From NCBI RefSeq assembly GCF_022171985.1, contig NZ_JAJVHF010000001.1, positions 434,001 to 498,000 on the forward strand: a DNA stretch of 64,000 bases, written 5' to 3'. Under the pieces are notes generated by a model. It was not told the origin of the DNA. It did no database searches and saw nothing but the letters and a program-made list of their open reading frames with translations. This DNA comes from Huaxiibacter chinensis. GTDB taxonomy: Bacteria; Pseudomonadota; Gammaproteobacteria; Enterobacterales; Enterobacteriaceae. Both the position numbers and the translations under genes were made by a program. This document shows, piece after piece, positions 31,958 to 42,753 of the stretch (position 1 is the first letter of the stretch; the number at the start of each line of letters is the position of its first letter).

Positions 31958-33702
31958 TGACCAAACTGCATCTTGTGAAGCTGGGCGTACACGCCACGAT
32001 GTGCCAGAAGATCGGCATGACTGCCGCGTTCTACGAGGACGCCATCTTCCACCACCACGATCTCATCCGCCTGTTCGATCGTTGACAGACGGTGCGCGAT
32101 CACCAGCGATGTGCGGTTCTTCTGCAGCTCATCGAGCGCGGACTGAATGGCACGCTCGGATTCGGTATCCAGCGCGGAGGTGGCTTCATCCAGGATCAGA
32201 ATCGGGCTATCTCGCAGTAACGCACGCGCAATGGCAATACGCTGACGTTGACCGCCCGAAAGCAGCACGCCGTTTTCACCAATGATCGTGTCGAGGCCAT
32301 TATCCATCTTATTGATGAAGTCCATTGCGTAGGCCATGCGCGCCGCTTTTTCGATATCTTCGCGGCTGTACTCTTCGGTACGGGCATAGGCGATGTTATT
32401 CGCCACGGTATCGTTAAACAGATGGACGTTCTGGGAGACCAGCGCAACCTGATTACGTAATGACCGCAGGCTGTACTCCTTCAGATCGTGGCCATCCAGC
32501 AGAATTTCGCCTTCATCAATATCATAAAAGCGGGTGATCAGGCTGGCGATGGTCGATTTACCGGAGCCAGAACGCCCCACCAGCGCCACGGTTTTACCCG
32601 CCTCAATATTGAGGCTGATATTACGCAGCGCGGGGGTTTCGCGGCCTGGATAGGTAAAGGTCACATTGCGGAACTCAAGATCGCCTTTTGCACGGTCGAT
32701 GACGCGCTTACCTTCGTCTTTTTCCTGTTCAGAATCCAGAATGCTGAAGAGCGTCTGACAGGCTGCCATGCCACGCTGGAACTGCGCATTGACGTTGGTC
32801 AGCGACTTAAGCGGGCGCATCAGCGCGATCATAGAGGAGAAGACAACCGTAATTGTCCCCGCCGTCAGCGTTTCCATCACGCTTGGGAAGCTGGCTGCAT
32901 ACAGCACAAAGGCTAATGCCAGCGAGGCGATCAGCTGGATAATAGGATCGGAAATGGACGAAGCAGAGACCATTTTCATGCCCTGCAGGCGCATTCTGTT
33001 GCTCACCTTATCAAAGCGCTTGGTTTCGACATCCTGACCGCCGAAAATTAACACCTCTTTATGGCCCTTCAGCATCTGCTCAGCGCTGGTGGTCACCTGC
33101 CCCATCGTGTTCTGCATATTTTTGCTGATATTACGGAAACGCTTAGACACCACGCGAATCGCAATTGAGACAATGGGTGCCAGCACGATGAGAATAATTG
33201 ACAGCTGCCAGCTGTAATAGAACATCATCACGAACAGACCGATGATGGAGGCGCCTTCACGAACCACCGTAATGAGCGCGCTGGATGACGATGACGCAAC
33301 CTGTTCGGAATCATAGGTAATACGAGACAATAGCGTCCCGGTGGATTGCTTATCGAAGAACGCAACCGGCATGCCCATCATATGGCTGAACAAGCGACGG
33401 CGCATGGTCATGACAACCTTGCCCGATACCCATGAAATGCAGTAACTGGAAATATAGCTGGTGATACCTCGTAAGATCATCAACCCGATAACCACCAGAG
33501 GCATCCAGAGCAACACTGAGCGATCCGTTTTACCAAAACCGTCATCCAGTAACGGTTTGAGGAGCGATAACATGAAAGTATCGCTGGCTGCGTTGAGGAT
33601 TAACGCCACAGCCGCCACGATGAGACCTGCTTTGAAAGGGGCAATCATCGGCCAGAGTCGGCGGAAGGTCTGCCACGTGGAGAGATCTTTGTCGTTATGC
33701 AT
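31954..33702 (-). CDS. msbA: Lipid A export ATP-binding/permease protein MsbA
   Basis: 582 residues, identical length to E. coli MsbA and closely similar throughout. It is a homodimeric ABC half-transporter that flips core-lipid A across the inner membrane. Six transmembrane helices occupy about residues 20-310; the nucleotide-binding domain has Walker [10 protein letters not shown], signature LLSGGQRQR and Walker [13 protein letters not shown]. It lies 36 bp downstream of comEC and is coupled to lpxK. Confidence 0.97.
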   Translation of the reverse strand: MHNDKDLSTWQTFRRLWPMIAPFKAGLIVAAVALILNAASDTFMLSLLKPLLDDGFGKTDRSVLLWMPLVVIGLMILRGITSYISSYCISWVSGKVVMTMRRRLFSHMMGMPVAFFDKQSTGTLLSRITYDSEQVASSSSSALITVVREGASIIGLFVMMFYYSWQLSIILIVLAPIVSIAIRVVSKRFRNISKNMQNTMGQVTTSAEQMLKGHKEVLIFGGQDVETKRFDKVSNRMRLQGMKMVSASSISDPIIQLIASLALAFVLYAASFPSVMETLTAGTITVVFSSMIALMRPLKSLTNVNAQFQRGMAACQTLFSILDSEQEKDEGKRVIDRAKGDLEFRNVTFTYPGRETPALRNISLNIEAGKTVALVGRSGSGKSTIASLITRFYDIDEGEILLDGHDLKEYSLRSLRNQVALVSQNVHLFNDTVANNIAYARTEEYSREDIEKAARMAYAMDFINKMDNGLDTIIGENGVLLSGGQRQRIAIARALLRDSPILILDEATSALDTESERAIQSALDELQKNRTSLVIAHRLSTIEQADEIVVVEDGVLVERGSHADLLAHRGVYAQLHKMQFGQ

Positions 33703-33738
33703 TCATAAAACCAGCATTTGTTGAAATAGCCGCATATT

Positions 33739-36003
33739 CTACCCGTTATCTGCAGGCACGCCAAACCACTGATGATACCAACGCGGTAAATATTGATCTC
33801 GTAAGCGTCGGATTTGCCAACCCTGTTGCGTAAATGAGACGGATAGTTGTCCGCTTTGCGGGGTATCGAACCATTGATAACCTTCCTTTCTGTAGCGCCC
33901 AATCACCTTTGTTGAGGGAAACCGCCACGCGTTATAACGTGCGGCTGAGGCCAGCGCTAGCGCCCCCTCCGCTCGCTGGATGAGCGGCAAGGAGGACGAA
34001 GTATTGCTCCCATGGTGGGGCACCTGGATAAGTGTAGACGTCAGATATTGCCAGTGGTGGCTCAACATCCTTTGTTCTGCATTTGCTTCAATATCCCCGG
34101 TAAGCAATGCGCTATGCAGACCATCATCGACTTTTACCACGCACGAGCGGTTATTGCCCTGTGCCGGGTAGCCCACCGGTGGCCAGTGCACCGTAAAGGT
34201 CAATCCTTGCCACTGCCAGTGCTGGCCCCGAAAGCACGGCCTATGCTGCGCCCGGTTTAAGGGGCTGCGTATCCACATCTGCGGCCAGGCCGCGCGAAGC
34301 GAGTTGAGCCCCCCGATATGGTCGGCATGCTCGTGGCTGACGATGACGCCCTCAGGCGTTAAATGGTGCCAGCGTAACCAGGGAATAATAATCTGTTTTG
34401 CGCTATCGCCTCCGGGCCAGGCAAGCCCGGTATCGTACAGAATGGCCCGCCCGTTGCGCTCGATGACCATCGCCAGCCCCTGCCCAACATCAAGCATATG
34501 CAGCGTCCAGCCGTCGATTTTGTTTCCACGCCAGAAGGGATAAAGCGCCAAAACACAGCCGGCTAAGCAGAGGGCTGGCATCTGTCCTAAGACACGTAAA
34601 CGCCAGCCGATAAGGGCGAACCACGGAAAAAGCGTTACGGGGACCCAGCGCGCATCGACATCCACCCAGCCATCGGGAAGTTGCTTCAATAGCCAGAACA
34701 GGCATGCCAGCGATCTATCCGCCAGATACCAGGCGGCAGCCTCCCCTGCGCCGAAGGGAAAAAGATGTAACACCATCCCCACCAGGATCAAAGGCACCGA
34801 TACCAGCGTGACCAGCGGCACGGCGAATAAATTTGCGACAAGCGACGACAGGCTGAAACCATGAAAAATCATGACCTGTATGGGCAACAGCAATAGCAGC
34901 ATCCCCAACTGCAAATGCAGTAAATTAATGACGGGCGCGATCCAATAAGGTCCGGAAAAGCGAGGAGCAGGCACCCACTGATACCAGAAGATCAGCGCGG
35001 CAACCGCAAATGCTGACAGCATCAGGCTTTGGGAGAGAACAGCCAGCGGGTCACTAAACAAGATGGCGGCTAAGCACGTCAGCCACGCCTGCCAGGGGGA
35101 CCATTGACGTCCACTGATGCGAAGCAGTGACAGTACGGCAAGCGCCACAACCGTGCGTAGCGCCGGCGGCTGCAAACCGGTAAGCCAGGCATAAAAACAA
35201 GCAAAACAGAGGCTCGCCAGCAGCGGCATCCGCCAGTCAATCCAGCGGCACGGCAGGAGAAACTGTATTCCCCTTGCAAGAAACCAAAAAATAGACGCCG
35301 CCAGGGTGATGTGCAGGCCCGAGATGGCCATCAGGTGCAACGTGCCGGTCTCGCGCATCAGGCTTTTGATCTCCTGCGAGACCGCCAGCTGCTCGCCCAT
35401 CCCTAAGCCCAGTATGACCGTCCCCCAGGGATAACCCTCGAGCGTTGAGGTCAGCGAGGTCAGATAGCGCGCACGCAGGCTGCATGTAGCGTTGCGCACT
35501 TCGGCATGGGTAAATCTGCCGCTTAAGGGTTTATGCAGAGCCAGCGCATTGCGTTGAGCATCAAATCCCGCGTCGTTAAGCTCACCGTGGATAGCCCGTA
35601 AACGCAGCGTCATGGCCCATCGTTGACCGGCACAGGCGGCCTGCGGCAGGTAGTTTCCATAAAGGGTAATACCGGTATTCGCCCGCCAGGGTTTACCATT
35701 AAGCGTGACGATAACGCCCTGATGCGTTGTTGCGCCATCCGTCGCGGTCAGCACAATTTCTGCCTGCTGTGGGCCCGCTGTCAGGTTTTGCATGGGCCAG
35801 ACAGACTCCCGCGCGGCAAGCGTTCCCCACGCAAAAAAGAGTAACCCGAGTCCGGCATAGCGAAAGCCGGGTGTTTTCTGCATCGCGCACCCTATTCCTG
35901 CCACAATAATGACGCCGGTGGTGGCAAGATCGGGTAGCGCGGGCAACCACAACAGAGGAAAGATCCCCAGAATCACACATGCGCTTACGGCGGGTATACC
36001 CAT
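33739..36003 (-). CDS. ycaI: ComEC/Rec2-family DNA uptake channel protein (YcaI)
   Basis: The ATG at 36003 with GGGAGGTGTCA upstream gives 754 residues, exactly the E. coli YcaI length; frame extension 39 codons further runs back toward the ihfB terminator and is rejected. Domains in order are N-terminal membrane helices with an OB-fold segment (about 60-190), the competence domain of multiple helices (about 220-480), and a metallo-beta-lactamase-like domain with SHEHADHIGG and VPHHGSNTS. In competent bacteria ComEC moves single-stranded DNA across the inner membrane; in E. coli a role in DNA uptake is weakly supported. Confidence 0.92.
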   Translation of the reverse strand: MGIPAVSACVILGIFPLLWLPALPDLATTGVIIVAGIGCAMQKTPGFRYAGLGLLFFAWGTLAARESVWPMQNLTAGPQQAEIVLTATDGATTHQGVIVTLNGKPWRANTGITLYGNYLPQAACAGQRWAMTLRLRAIHGELNDAGFDAQRNALALHKPLSGRFTHAEVRNATCSLRARYLTSLTSTLEGYPWGTVILGLGMGEQLAVSQEIKSLMRETGTLHLMAISGLHITLAASIFWFLARGIQFLLPCRWIDWRMPLLASLCFACFYAWLTGLQPPALRTVVALAVLSLLRISGRQWSPWQAWLTCLAAILFSDPLAVLSQSLMLSAFAVAALIFWYQWVPAPRFSGPYWIAPVINLLHLQLGMLLLLLPIQVMIFHGFSLSSLVANLFAVPLVTLVSVPLILVGMVLHLFPFGAGEAAAWYLADRSLACLFWLLKQLPDGWVDVDARWVPVTLFPWFALIGWRLRVLGQMPALCLAGCVLALYPFWRGNKIDGWTLHMLDVGQGLAMVIERNGRAILYDTGLAWPGGDSAKQIIIPWLRWHHLTPEGVIVSHEHADHIGGLNSLRAAWPQMWIRSPLNRAQHRPCFRGQHWQWQGLTFTVHWPPVGYPAQGNNRSCVVKVDDGLHSALLTGDIEANAEQRMLSHHWQYLTSTLIQVPHHGSNTSSSLPLIQRAEGALALASAARYNAWRFPSTKVIGRYRKEGYQWFDTPQSGQLSVSFTQQGWQIRRLRDQYLPRWYHQWFGVPADNG

Positions 36004-36159
36004 TGACACCTCCCTGTTTCGTCCGGGAAGTGTGTCGCGGTGAGAGAGGTCTGTCAGGCGAGAAAAATCAGCTTTGCGAGCGTGGCTGTAAACGCTTTGC
36101 GGCTGTACAGCCATCCTCATTAAAAATGCGAGAATGATTCAGAAGCGGGATCGTAAAAA

Positions 36160-36184
36160 CAAAAAAAGCACCCGAAGGTGCTTT
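36160..36184 (-). terminator. Intrinsic terminator of ihfB
   Basis: AAAGCACC-CGAA-GGTGCTTT followed by TTTTGTTTTT on the minus strand, 35 bp after the ihfB stop. It separates ihfB from ycaI. Confidence 0.85.
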
Positions 36185-36218
36185 CTTTTCTAACCCAGTT
36201 TTCACCCGCAGGTAAAAC

Positions 36219-36506
36219 TCAGTTATCGTAAATGTTGGCGCGGTCGCGCAGTTCTTTACCCGGCTTAAAGTGAGGAACGTATTTACCTTCCAGATCTACT
36301 TTATCGCCAGTCTTCGGGTTACGCCCGGTTCGTGGTGCACGATAGTGCAGAGAGAAACTACCGAAACCGCGGATCTCAATGCGCTCGCCCTGGGCCAGAG
36401 TCGAGGCCATATGCTCCAGCATCTCTTTGACTGCATCTTCCACTGCCTTTGCAGGAATGTGCGATTGCTGGCTGGCAAGTCTTTCAATCAATTCTGACTT
36501 GGTCAT
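36219..36506 (-). CDS. ihfB: Integration host factor beta subunit
   Basis: 95 residues, one more than E. coli IHF-beta; the C-terminus reads RANIYDN rather than RANIYG. IHF binds specific sites as an alpha/beta heterodimer and bends DNA about 160 degrees. The DNA-intercalating proline P64 lies in [12 protein letters not shown], and the HU-family signature [10 protein letters not shown] is present. Downstream of rpsA, separated by 170 bp with a hairpin, as in E. coli. Confidence 0.97.
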   Translation of the reverse strand: MTKSELIERLASQQSHIPAKAVEDAVKEMLEHMASTLAQGERIEIRGFGSFSLHYRAPRTGRNPKTGDKVDLEGKYVPHFKPGKELRDRANIYDN

Positions 36507-36553
36507 GATTCCTCCGGTTCCTTCAAACCAATTAGCTGAACAGCTTATTAAAC

Positions 36554-36575
36554 AAGGGCGGCCGTAGCCGCCCTT
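36554..36575 (-). terminator. Hairpin between rpsA and ihfB
   Basis: AAGGGCGGC-CGTA-GCCGCCCTT, a 9-bp perfect stem. The following minus-strand sequence GTTTAATAAG is only weakly T-rich, so it may attenuate rather than fully stop rpsA transcripts. Confidence 0.6.
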
Positions 36576-36674
36576 TGTTATTGATTACAGGACGAATCCT
36601 GCAATCTGTCAAGTCTGCTCGTCATTCTTCGAACCGTAACTGCGTTATAGCTCAAAGGATTCAGAACGCTTGAA

Positions 36675-38348
36675 TTACTCGCCTTTAGCTGCTTTGAAAG
36701 CTTCAGCCATTGCGTTGTTGGAGAAACCAGCTTCTTCCTGTTTGTTAACAGTTGCGATAGCGTCTTTCTCATCAGCTTCGTCTTTAGCACGAACAGACAG
36801 GCTGATAGCGCGGTTCTTACGGTCAACACCGGTGAACTTAGCTTCAACATCGTCGCCAACGCTCAGAACCAGAGTGGCATCTTCAACACGGTCACGTGAA
36901 GCTTCAGAAGCGCGCAGGTAACCCTCAACGCCGTCAGCCAGTTCTACGGTTGCGCCTTTAGCGTCAACTGCAGTCACTTTACCGTTTACGATTGCGCCTT
37001 TCTTGTTCACAGCAACCCAGTTGTTGAACGGATCTTCTGCGAGCTGTTTAACGCCCAGGGAGATACGCTCACGCTCTGCGTCAACCTGCAGAACAACCGC
37101 TGCGATTTCGTCGCCTTTCTTGTATTCACGAACTGCTTCTTCGCCTGTAACGTTCCAGGAGATGTCAGACAGGTGAACCAGGCCGTCGATGCCGCCGTCC
37201 AGGCCGATGAAGATACCGAAGTCAGTGATAGACTTGATTTTACCTTCAACACGGTCGCCCTTGTTGTGGGTTTCCGCGAACTGCTGCCATGGGTTGTTTT
37301 TGCACTGTTTCAGGCCCAGGGAGATACGACGACGTTCTTCGTCGATATCCAGAACCATTACTTCCACTACATCACCAACGTTAACAACTTTGGATGGGTG
37401 GATGTTTTTGTTGGTCCAGTCCATTTCGGAAACGTGCACCAGGCCTTCAACGCCTTCTTCGATTTCAACGAAGCAGCCGTAGTCGGTCAGGTTGGTAACG
37501 CGACCCGTCAGTTTAGTACCTTCTGGGTAACGTTTAGCGATAGCGACCCATGGATCTTCGCCCAGCTGTTTCAGGCCCAGAGACACACGAGTACGCTCAC
37601 GGTCGAACTTCAGCACTTTAACAGTGATTTCGTCGCCAACGTTCACGATTTCGCTTGGGTGCTTAACGCGTTTCCACGCCATGTCGGTGATGTGCAGCAG
37701 GCCATCAACGCCGCCCAGGTCAACGAATGCGCCGTAGTCAGTGAGGTTCTTAACGATACCTTTGACTTCCATGCCTTCCTGCAGGTTTTCCAGCAGCTGA
37801 TCGCGTTCTGCGCTGTTTTCGGATTCGATAACGGCACGACGAGAAACAACAACGTTGTTACGTTTCTGGTCCAGCTTGATGACTTTGAACTCAAGCTCTT
37901 TGCCTTCCAGGTGCAGCGTATCGCGCACTGGACGAACGTCTACCAGTGAACCTGGCAGGAACGCACGAATACCGTTCAGCTCAACAGTGAAGCCACCTTT
38001 AACTTTGCCGTTGATAACACCGACCACAGTTTCAGCTTCTTCGTACGCTTTTTCCAGCGTGATCCAAGCTTCGTGACGTTTAGCTTTCTCACGAGACAAC
38101 AGAGTTTCACCGAAGCCGTCTTCTACTGCGTCCAGCGCAACGTCAACTTCGTCACCGACCTGAATTTCCAGCTCGCCGGCTGCGTTTTTGAACTGCTCTG
38201 CAGGGATTGCAGATTCAGATTTCAGACCCGCATCAACCAGGACTACGTCTTTGTCGATAGAGACAACAACGCCACGAACGATGGAACCCGGACGGGTTTC
38301 GATTGTTTTTAAAGATTCTTCAAATAGTTGAGCAAAAGATTCAGTCAT
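36675..38348 (-). CDS. rpsA: 30S ribosomal protein S1
   Basis: 557 residues, the E. coli length. Six S1 (OB-fold) repeats are visible, for example [20 protein letters not shown] and [21 protein letters not shown]; the first two dock S1 on the ribosome and the rest bind mRNA. S1 lets the 30S subunit melt structured mRNAs and is a Q-beta replicase host factor. Codon use is strongly biased, as expected for a highly expressed ribosomal gene. The start lacks a good Shine-Dalgarno sequence, as in E. coli. Confidence 0.98.
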   Translation of the reverse strand: MTESFAQLFEESLKTIETRPGSIVRGVVVSIDKDVVLVDAGLKSESAIPAEQFKNAAGELEIQVGDEVDVALDAVEDGFGETLLSREKAKRHEAWITLEKAYEEAETVVGVINGKVKGGFTVELNGIRAFLPGSLVDVRPVRDTLHLEGKELEFKVIKLDQKRNNVVVSRRAVIESENSAERDQLLENLQEGMEVKGIVKNLTDYGAFVDLGGVDGLLHITDMAWKRVKHPSEIVNVGDEITVKVLKFDRERTRVSLGLKQLGEDPWVAIAKRYPEGTKLTGRVTNLTDYGCFVEIEEGVEGLVHVSEMDWTNKNIHPSKVVNVGDVVEVMVLDIDEERRRISLGLKQCKNNPWQQFAETHNKGDRVEGKIKSITDFGIFIGLDGGIDGLVHLSDISWNVTGEEAVREYKKGDEIAAVVLQVDAERERISLGVKQLAEDPFNNWVAVNKKGAIVNGKVTAVDAKGATVELADGVEGYLRASEASRDRVEDATLVLSVGDDVEAKFTGVDRKNRAISLSVRAKDEADEKDAIATVNKQEEAGFSNNAMAEAFKAAKGE

Positions 38349-38445
38349 GTTTAATCTTCAGAGTTAGATTTAACGTCCACCTGGCTTCATGCCGGATGGG
38401 GTTGTTTCACATACCCGCTCACACTCCATTGCAGCGGGGGTACTA
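38349..38445 (-). promoter_or_regulatory. rpsA structured leader (S1 autoregulation region)
   Basis: The segment before rpsA contains an extended block also seen in E. coli (CAACCCCATCCGGCATG and AGCCAGGTGGACGTTAAAT on the minus strand) and GGA motifs, but no Shine-Dalgarno sequence. In E. coli this leader folds into hairpins recognised by S1 for autogenous control; the similarity suggests the same here. Confidence 0.55.
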
Positions 38446-38460
38446 CAAATTCTGTCGCGA

Positions 38461-39144
38461 TTACGCGAGTGCCAATTTCTGGCGCGCATATTGTAGCGCT
38501 TTTTCAATCACTTGCTCAATAGTTAAACTGGTTGAATCCAGCACTAATGCATCTTCTGCGGGAACAAGTGGTGCGACGGCGCGGTTACGATCGCGGTCAT
38601 CGCGCTCTTTTATCTCGGATAAAAGGCGATCAAAGTTAACACTAAACCCCTTTTCCTGCAACTGAAGCATGCGGCGCTGCGCGCGTTCTTCAGAAGAAGC
38701 ATCAAGGAATATTTTCACCGGCGCATCGGGGAAAACTACCGTGCCCATATCACGACCGTCGGCGATTAAGCCTGGCGCGTCGCGGAATGCGCGCTGGCGG
38801 CGAAGCAAGGCTTCACGCACGCGCGGGAAAGCCGCAACCTGCGAGGCGGCGCTTGCCACATCCTGGGTACGAATTTCACCGCTGACATCTTCCCCTTCCA
38901 GAATCACTTCGAGATTGCCGTCGGTGGAGACAAAACGCACGTCAAGGTGTGCAGCTAACGGTACCAGCGCTTCTTCGGAGGTTACATCAACATGGTGATG
39001 CAGCGCAGCCAGAGCCAGCACGCGATAAATTGCTCCCGAGTCTAAAAGATGCCATTGCAATGCTTCCGCCATCGCCTTACACAGCGTCCCTTTTCCTGCG
39101 CCGCTAGGTCCATCAATGGTGATTACCGGGGCAACTGCCGTCAT
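38461..39144 (-). CDS. cmk: Cytidylate kinase
   Basis: The ATG at 39144 after AAGGAGAAAGAG gives 227 residues ([20 protein letters not shown]). The P-loop GPSGAGKGT lies at 12-20, and the CMP-binding insert and [20 protein letters not shown] follow. The enzyme phosphorylates CMP and dCMP. In E. coli ycaL lies between aroA and cmk; here only 185 bp separate them and no ycaL is visible. Confidence 0.96.
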   Translation of the reverse strand: MTAVAPVITIDGPSGAGKGTLCKAMAEALQWHLLDSGAIYRVLALAALHHHVDVTSEEALVPLAAHLDVRFVSTDGNLEVILEGEDVSGEIRTQDVASAASQVAAFPRVREALLRRQRAFRDAPGLIADGRDMGTVVFPDAPVKIFLDASSEERAQRRMLQLQEKGFSVNFDRLLSEIKERDDRDRNRAVAPLVPAEDALVLDSTSLTIEQVIEKALQYARQKLALA

Positions 39145-39293
39145 CTCTTTCTCCTTCATTAAGGCATACCGTTTACATAAACGCCGCGCATTATACGCGC
39201 CAACGCACGCAACTGTTATCTTTGCGTGTCAATTACGGAAAGTTTGAAGGAGAGTGTAGAAGAAATCGCAGGGAACAACGTCAGAAAGCGTAA

Positions 39294-39320
39294 GGAAAAG
39301 CCGCATCGGGTGGATGCGGC
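39294..39320 (-). terminator. Intrinsic terminator of serC-aroA
   Basis: GCCGCATC-GGGTG-GATGCGGC (39300-39320) followed on the minus strand by TTTTCC, 10 bp after the aroA stop. Confidence 0.7.
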
Positions 39321-39329
39321 AGAGCATCA

Positions 39330-40613
39330 TCAGGCCAGAGTGCTAATCCGCGCCAGCTGCTCGAAGTAATCCGGGAAGGTTTTCGCGGTACATTTCGGAT
39401 CGAGAATCGTCACCGGCGTGTCAGACAGCGCCACCAGCGAGAAGCACATGGCCATACGGTGATCGTTATAGGTGCCAATCTCAGCGAACTGCAACTGTGC
39501 CGGCGGCGTCACGCGAATGTAATCTTCGCCCTCTTCAACGGTCGCCCCGACTTTGCGCAACTCTGTCGCCATCGCAAACAGGCGGTCCGTCTCTTTTACG
39601 CGCCAGTTATAAATATTGCGCATTGTGGTGGTGCCTTTAGCAAACAATGCTGCCGTTGCAATGGTCATCGCCGCATCCGGAATATGGTTCATGTCCATAT
39701 CGATGGCGTTAAGTTCGCCGCGCGTACAGGAGATGTAGTCATCGCCCCAGATGACCTTCGCGCCCATTTTTTCCAGCACATCCGCAAAACGAATATCGCC
39801 CTGCACGCTGTTACGGCCAATACCGGTGACTTTCACCGTACCGCCCTTAATCGCGCCAGCGGCCAGGAAGTAAGACGCAGAGGAGGCGTCACCTTCCACC
39901 AGATAGTGACCCGGCGACTGATACGCCTGCGCTCCACGTACCACAAAACGCTGGTATGCCTGATTTTCAACGTCAACACCGAAGGTTTTCATCAGGTGCA
40001 ACGTGATGTCGATATAGGGTTTAGAAACCAGTTCACCTTTAATCGTGATAACCGTGTCGTGCGGTGCCAGCGGCGCGGTCATCAGGAGCGCCGTCAGGAA
40101 CTGACTCGATACGCTGCCGTCAACCTCCACATTGCCGCCGGTGAACCCACCGCGCAGGCGCAAGGGAGGATAATTTTCCTGCTCCAGATAATCGATTTGC
40201 GCGCCGCCCTGACGAAGGGCATCCACCAGATGGCCAATGGGACGTTCCTTCATGCGCGGCTCGCCGGTCAGCACGATATTATTACGCCCAAGGCAAAGTG
40301 CGGCCGCCAGCGGACGCATGGCCGTACCGGCATTCCCCAGGAACAGCTCCAGCGCGTCGGCAGAGTGCAGCGCCCCGCCGTTGCCGGTGACTTCACAGCG
40401 GGTGCGATCATGGGAAAGCGTATAATGAACTCCCAACGCTTTTAGCGCATTGAGCATGTGGCGGACGTCATCACTGTCCAGCAAATTGGTCAGGACGGTG
40501 GTGCCATTAGCCAGTGCTGCCAGCAGCAACGCGCGGTTCGAGACACTTTTTGAACCCGGCAAATTGATGGTGCCGTCCACGCGCGCAATAGGTTGTAACG
40601 TCAGGGATTCCAT
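39330..40613 (-). CDS. aroA: 5-enolpyruvylshikimate-3-phosphate synthase
   Basis: 427 residues, as in E. coli AroA, a class I EPSP synthase of the shikimate pathway. Catalytic [17 protein letters not shown] (Lys22) and the phosphoenolpyruvate loop NAGTAMRP (94-101, with Gly96 and Pro101 as in glyphosate-sensitive enzymes) are intact; [10 protein letters not shown] and the C-terminal NDHRMAMCF also match. Second gene of the mixed-function serC-aroA operon, 69 bp after serC with an attenuator-like hairpin between. Confidence 0.97.
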   Translation of the reverse strand: MESLTLQPIARVDGTINLPGSKSVSNRALLLAALANGTTVLTNLLDSDDVRHMLNALKALGVHYTLSHDRTRCEVTGNGGALHSADALELFLGNAGTAMRPLAAALCLGRNNIVLTGEPRMKERPIGHLVDALRQGGAQIDYLEQENYPPLRLRGGFTGGNVEVDGSVSSQFLTALLMTAPLAPHDTVITIKGELVSKPYIDITLHLMKTFGVDVENQAYQRFVVRGAQAYQSPGHYLVEGDASSASYFLAAGAIKGGTVKVTGIGRNSVQGDIRFADVLEKMGAKVIWGDDYISCTRGELNAIDMDMNHIPDAAMTIATAALFAKGTTTMRNIYNWRVKETDRLFAMATELRKVGATVEEGEDYIRVTPPAQLQFAEIGTYNDHRMAMCFSLVALSDTPVTILDPKCTAKTFPDYFEQLARISTLA

Positions 40614-40640
40614 GAAACTTAACTCTCAACTCAACAGAAT

Positions 40641-40667
40641 AAAAACCCCTGCCGGATCCGACAGGGG
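40641..40667 (-). terminator. Intercistronic terminator-like hairpin between serC and aroA
   Basis: CCCCTG and CAGGGG arms (40646-40651 with 40662-40667), with inner CGGATCCG, are followed on the minus strand by TTTTTATT. It should reduce readthrough from serC into aroA, as described for the E. coli operon. Confidence 0.75.
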
Positions 40668-40682
40668 AAGAAAACAGCGCAA

Positions 40683-41771
40683 TTAACCGTGGCGACGTTC
40701 AAAGTCGATCATGAAATCGGTCAGCGCTTTGACGCCTTGCAGCGGCATCGCATTATAGATAGACGCGCGCATACCCCCCACGACACGGTGGCCTTTCAGA
40801 GCGTGCAGGCCGGCTGCAAAAGACTCTTCCAGGAACAGGTTGTCCAGGGTGCTATCGGCCAACTGGAACGGCACGTTCATGCGCGAACGGTTCGCCTGCG
40901 CCACATCGTTGCGGTAGAAGTCGCTCTTATCAATCACGCCGTAAAGCAGCCCGGCTTTTTGCTGATTGATGTTGTCCATCTGCGTCACACCGCCATTTTG
41001 CTTCAGCCATTTGAAGACGAGGCCAGAAAGATACCAGGCAAAGGTCGGCGGCGTATTGAACATGGAGTCGTTATCGTTCAGAACGGTGTAATCGAGGATA
41101 GACGGACAGGCTTTGTTCGCCTTGCCCAGCAGATCGTCACGCACAATGACCAGCGTCAGACCCGCAGGACCGATATTTTTCTGCGCACCGGCATAAATCA
41201 CACCATAACGGGTGACATCCAGCGGCGTGGAAAGAATGGTCGACGAGAGATCCGCGGTAACCACCACGTTCTCGCCAAAATCAGGCTCTTCATGAATAGC
41301 AATGCCGTCGATGGTTTCATTCGGGCAGTAATGCAGGTAGGCCGCATCACGGGAAAGCTGCCATTCGCTCATCGGCTTAACGGCACGCAGCCCCTCAACG
41401 GTGACTTTCGCGTCGATAACGTTCGGCGTGCAGTATTTATGCGCTTCTTTGACCGCGCTGGCGGCCCAGTAGCCCGCGTCTACGTAGTCTGCGGTGGTTT
41501 TATCGCCCAGCAGATTCAGGGGGATACCGGCAAACTGCCCGCGTCCGCCGCCGTGACAGAATAAAACTTTGTAGTTCGAGGGGATATTGAGCAGATCGCG
41601 AAAATCTTGTTCTGCCTCTTCAGCCACCTTGATAAACGCTTTACCACGGTGGCTAATTTCCATCACCGATGTGCCAAGACCCTGCCAGTCGCAAAGCTCC
41701 TGTTGAGCCTGTTTAAGCACGTCTGCCGGTAACATTGCCGGACCTGAACTGAAATTGAAAACCTGAGCCAT
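40683..41771 (-). CDS. serC: Phosphoserine/phosphohydroxythreonine aminotransferase
   Basis: 362 residues, as in E. coli SerC. This PLP enzyme makes 3-phosphoserine for serine synthesis and 4-phosphohydroxythreonine for pyridoxal phosphate synthesis. The PLP lysine is Lys198 in [15 protein letters not shown]; the phosphate-binding [15 protein letters not shown] motif (about 74-88) is present. It leads the operon with aroA. Confidence 0.97.
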   Translation of the reverse strand: MAQVFNFSSGPAMLPADVLKQAQQELCDWQGLGTSVMEISHRGKAFIKVAEEAEQDFRDLLNIPSNYKVLFCHGGGRGQFAGIPLNLLGDKTTADYVDAGYWAASAVKEAHKYCTPNVIDAKVTVEGLRAVKPMSEWQLSRDAAYLHYCPNETIDGIAIHEEPDFGENVVVTADLSSTILSTPLDVTRYGVIYAGAQKNIGPAGLTLVIVRDDLLGKANKACPSILDYTVLNDNDSMFNTPPTFAWYLSGLVFKWLKQNGGVTQMDNINQQKAGLLYGVIDKSDFYRNDVAQANRSRMNVPFQLADSTLDNLFLEESFAAGLHALKGHRVVGGMRASIYNAMPLQGVKALTDFMIDFERRHG

Positions 41772-41873
41772 TTCCCCTCACCACGCTTAACGCTATAAGT
41801 TATTACTGTGGATATCGGTTTTATCATTCAGTGACACGCGCCGCAATGTCTAAAACTTATGACCGGCAAAATG

Positions 41874-41924
41874 TGTCCGTCGTCACACAAAACAATCTGT
41901 CGGCTCTGTGCGACAAAACGGACA
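41874..41924. repeat. Imperfect inverted repeat between ycaP and serC
   Basis: TGTCCGT and ACGGACA outer arms enclose partly paired CGTCACACA and TGTGCGAC inner arms. It begins 10 bp after the ycaP stop; the minus-strand sequence after it has a short ATTTTG, so it may be a weak terminator for ycaP. Confidence 0.4.
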
Positions 41925-41933
41925 AAATCGCTG

Positions 41934-42626
41934 TCAGGTGATGCGTTTAGCCCAGCTAACCTTCGACCATTCCGGATGGGCGCAACGCGGACATAATTGA
42001 TGATCGCCTGCCTGCATATCGACCACGTGGCTGCAGCGGACGCAGGCATATTTATTCGCTTCGGGAACGGTGGTGAATCGCTCAATGCATTTATCCGGCA
42101 AAATACACAGCCCCGGTTTTACTTCCTCATCTTCGTAGTAGTAAAGACTGACCTGACCATTGGTTTCCATGATCGCCAGACGCAGTTGCCCAAGCTGTTC
42201 AACACTGTTCAGCCGCAGCTCCATAAAGAACTCGAATTCGGTCATATTGGCACGTTGCACCTTTTCCCAGGCGAGCTGCCCGTCCTCCACGATAATGACC
42301 GGCTTACCTTCAAAGAGATCTTCGAGCTTTTCGCTCTTCGACATGAGCCACATTACCAGTCGATATAAGAGAGCCAGCGTCACGAAGACCACAAAAACGG
42401 GGATCATCGGTACGTCATCGTAGAAAGCAACGTCCCCTGCCGCCGAGCCCAGCGTCAAAATGATCAACACTTCAAAGAGGGACATTTGCCTGACACCGCG
42501 ACGCCCGGTGATTTTGAGAAAGAGAAAAACCAAAACAAAGGTATACAGACTGCGTAGTGCGACTTCCCCTAAAAACTCCAGTGGCACTTTATCGAATGCC
42601 ATTCTCTGTAAATCAAACGCTTTCAT
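41934..42626 (-). CDS. ycaP: YcaP, DUF421 inner-membrane protein
   Basis: 230 residues, as in E. coli YcaP. Three hydrophobic helices lie in the first 85 residues (including LYTFVLVFLFLKITG and IPVFVVFVTLALLYRLVMWL), followed by the cytoplasmic DUF421 part with LFEGKPVIIVEDGQLAWEKVQRANM, and a C-terminal region with four cysteines in two CxxC-like pairs (YACVRCSH and HQLCPRCAH) that look like a zinc ribbon. The biochemical role is unknown. Divergent from ycaO across a 127-bp region. Confidence 0.88.
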   Translation of the reverse strand: MKAFDLQRMAFDKVPLEFLGEVALRSLYTFVLVFLFLKITGRRGVRQMSLFEVLIILTLGSAAGDVAFYDDVPMIPVFVVFVTLALLYRLVMWLMSKSEKLEDLFEGKPVIIVEDGQLAWEKVQRANMTEFEFFMELRLNSVEQLGQLRLAIMETNGQVSLYYYEDEEVKPGLCILPDKCIERFTTVPEANKYACVRCSHVVDMQAGDHQLCPRCAHPEWSKVSWAKRIT

Positions 42627-42753
42627 TTTTCTATGCCTTAACAGTCAGTTACTACCTGTAAGCATAGCTCAGGCTTTTATTTTCACCGAAGATAGCGCCT
42701 GCCACGCAAAACCCGTATCATTGCGCGCTTTCCGTACGATAAAAGTGATCGCC

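Noticed and set aside
36004-36120. N-terminal extension of ycaI by 39 codons
   Set aside because: The ATG at 36003 has a strong GGGAGGT ribosome site and gives the family length; the extension is unconserved and runs back toward the ihfB terminator.
42460-42753. Long N-terminal extension of ycaO (98 codons)
   Set aside because: It overlaps ycaP on the other strand, has no similarity to YcaO proteins, and the start at 42754 restores the family length.
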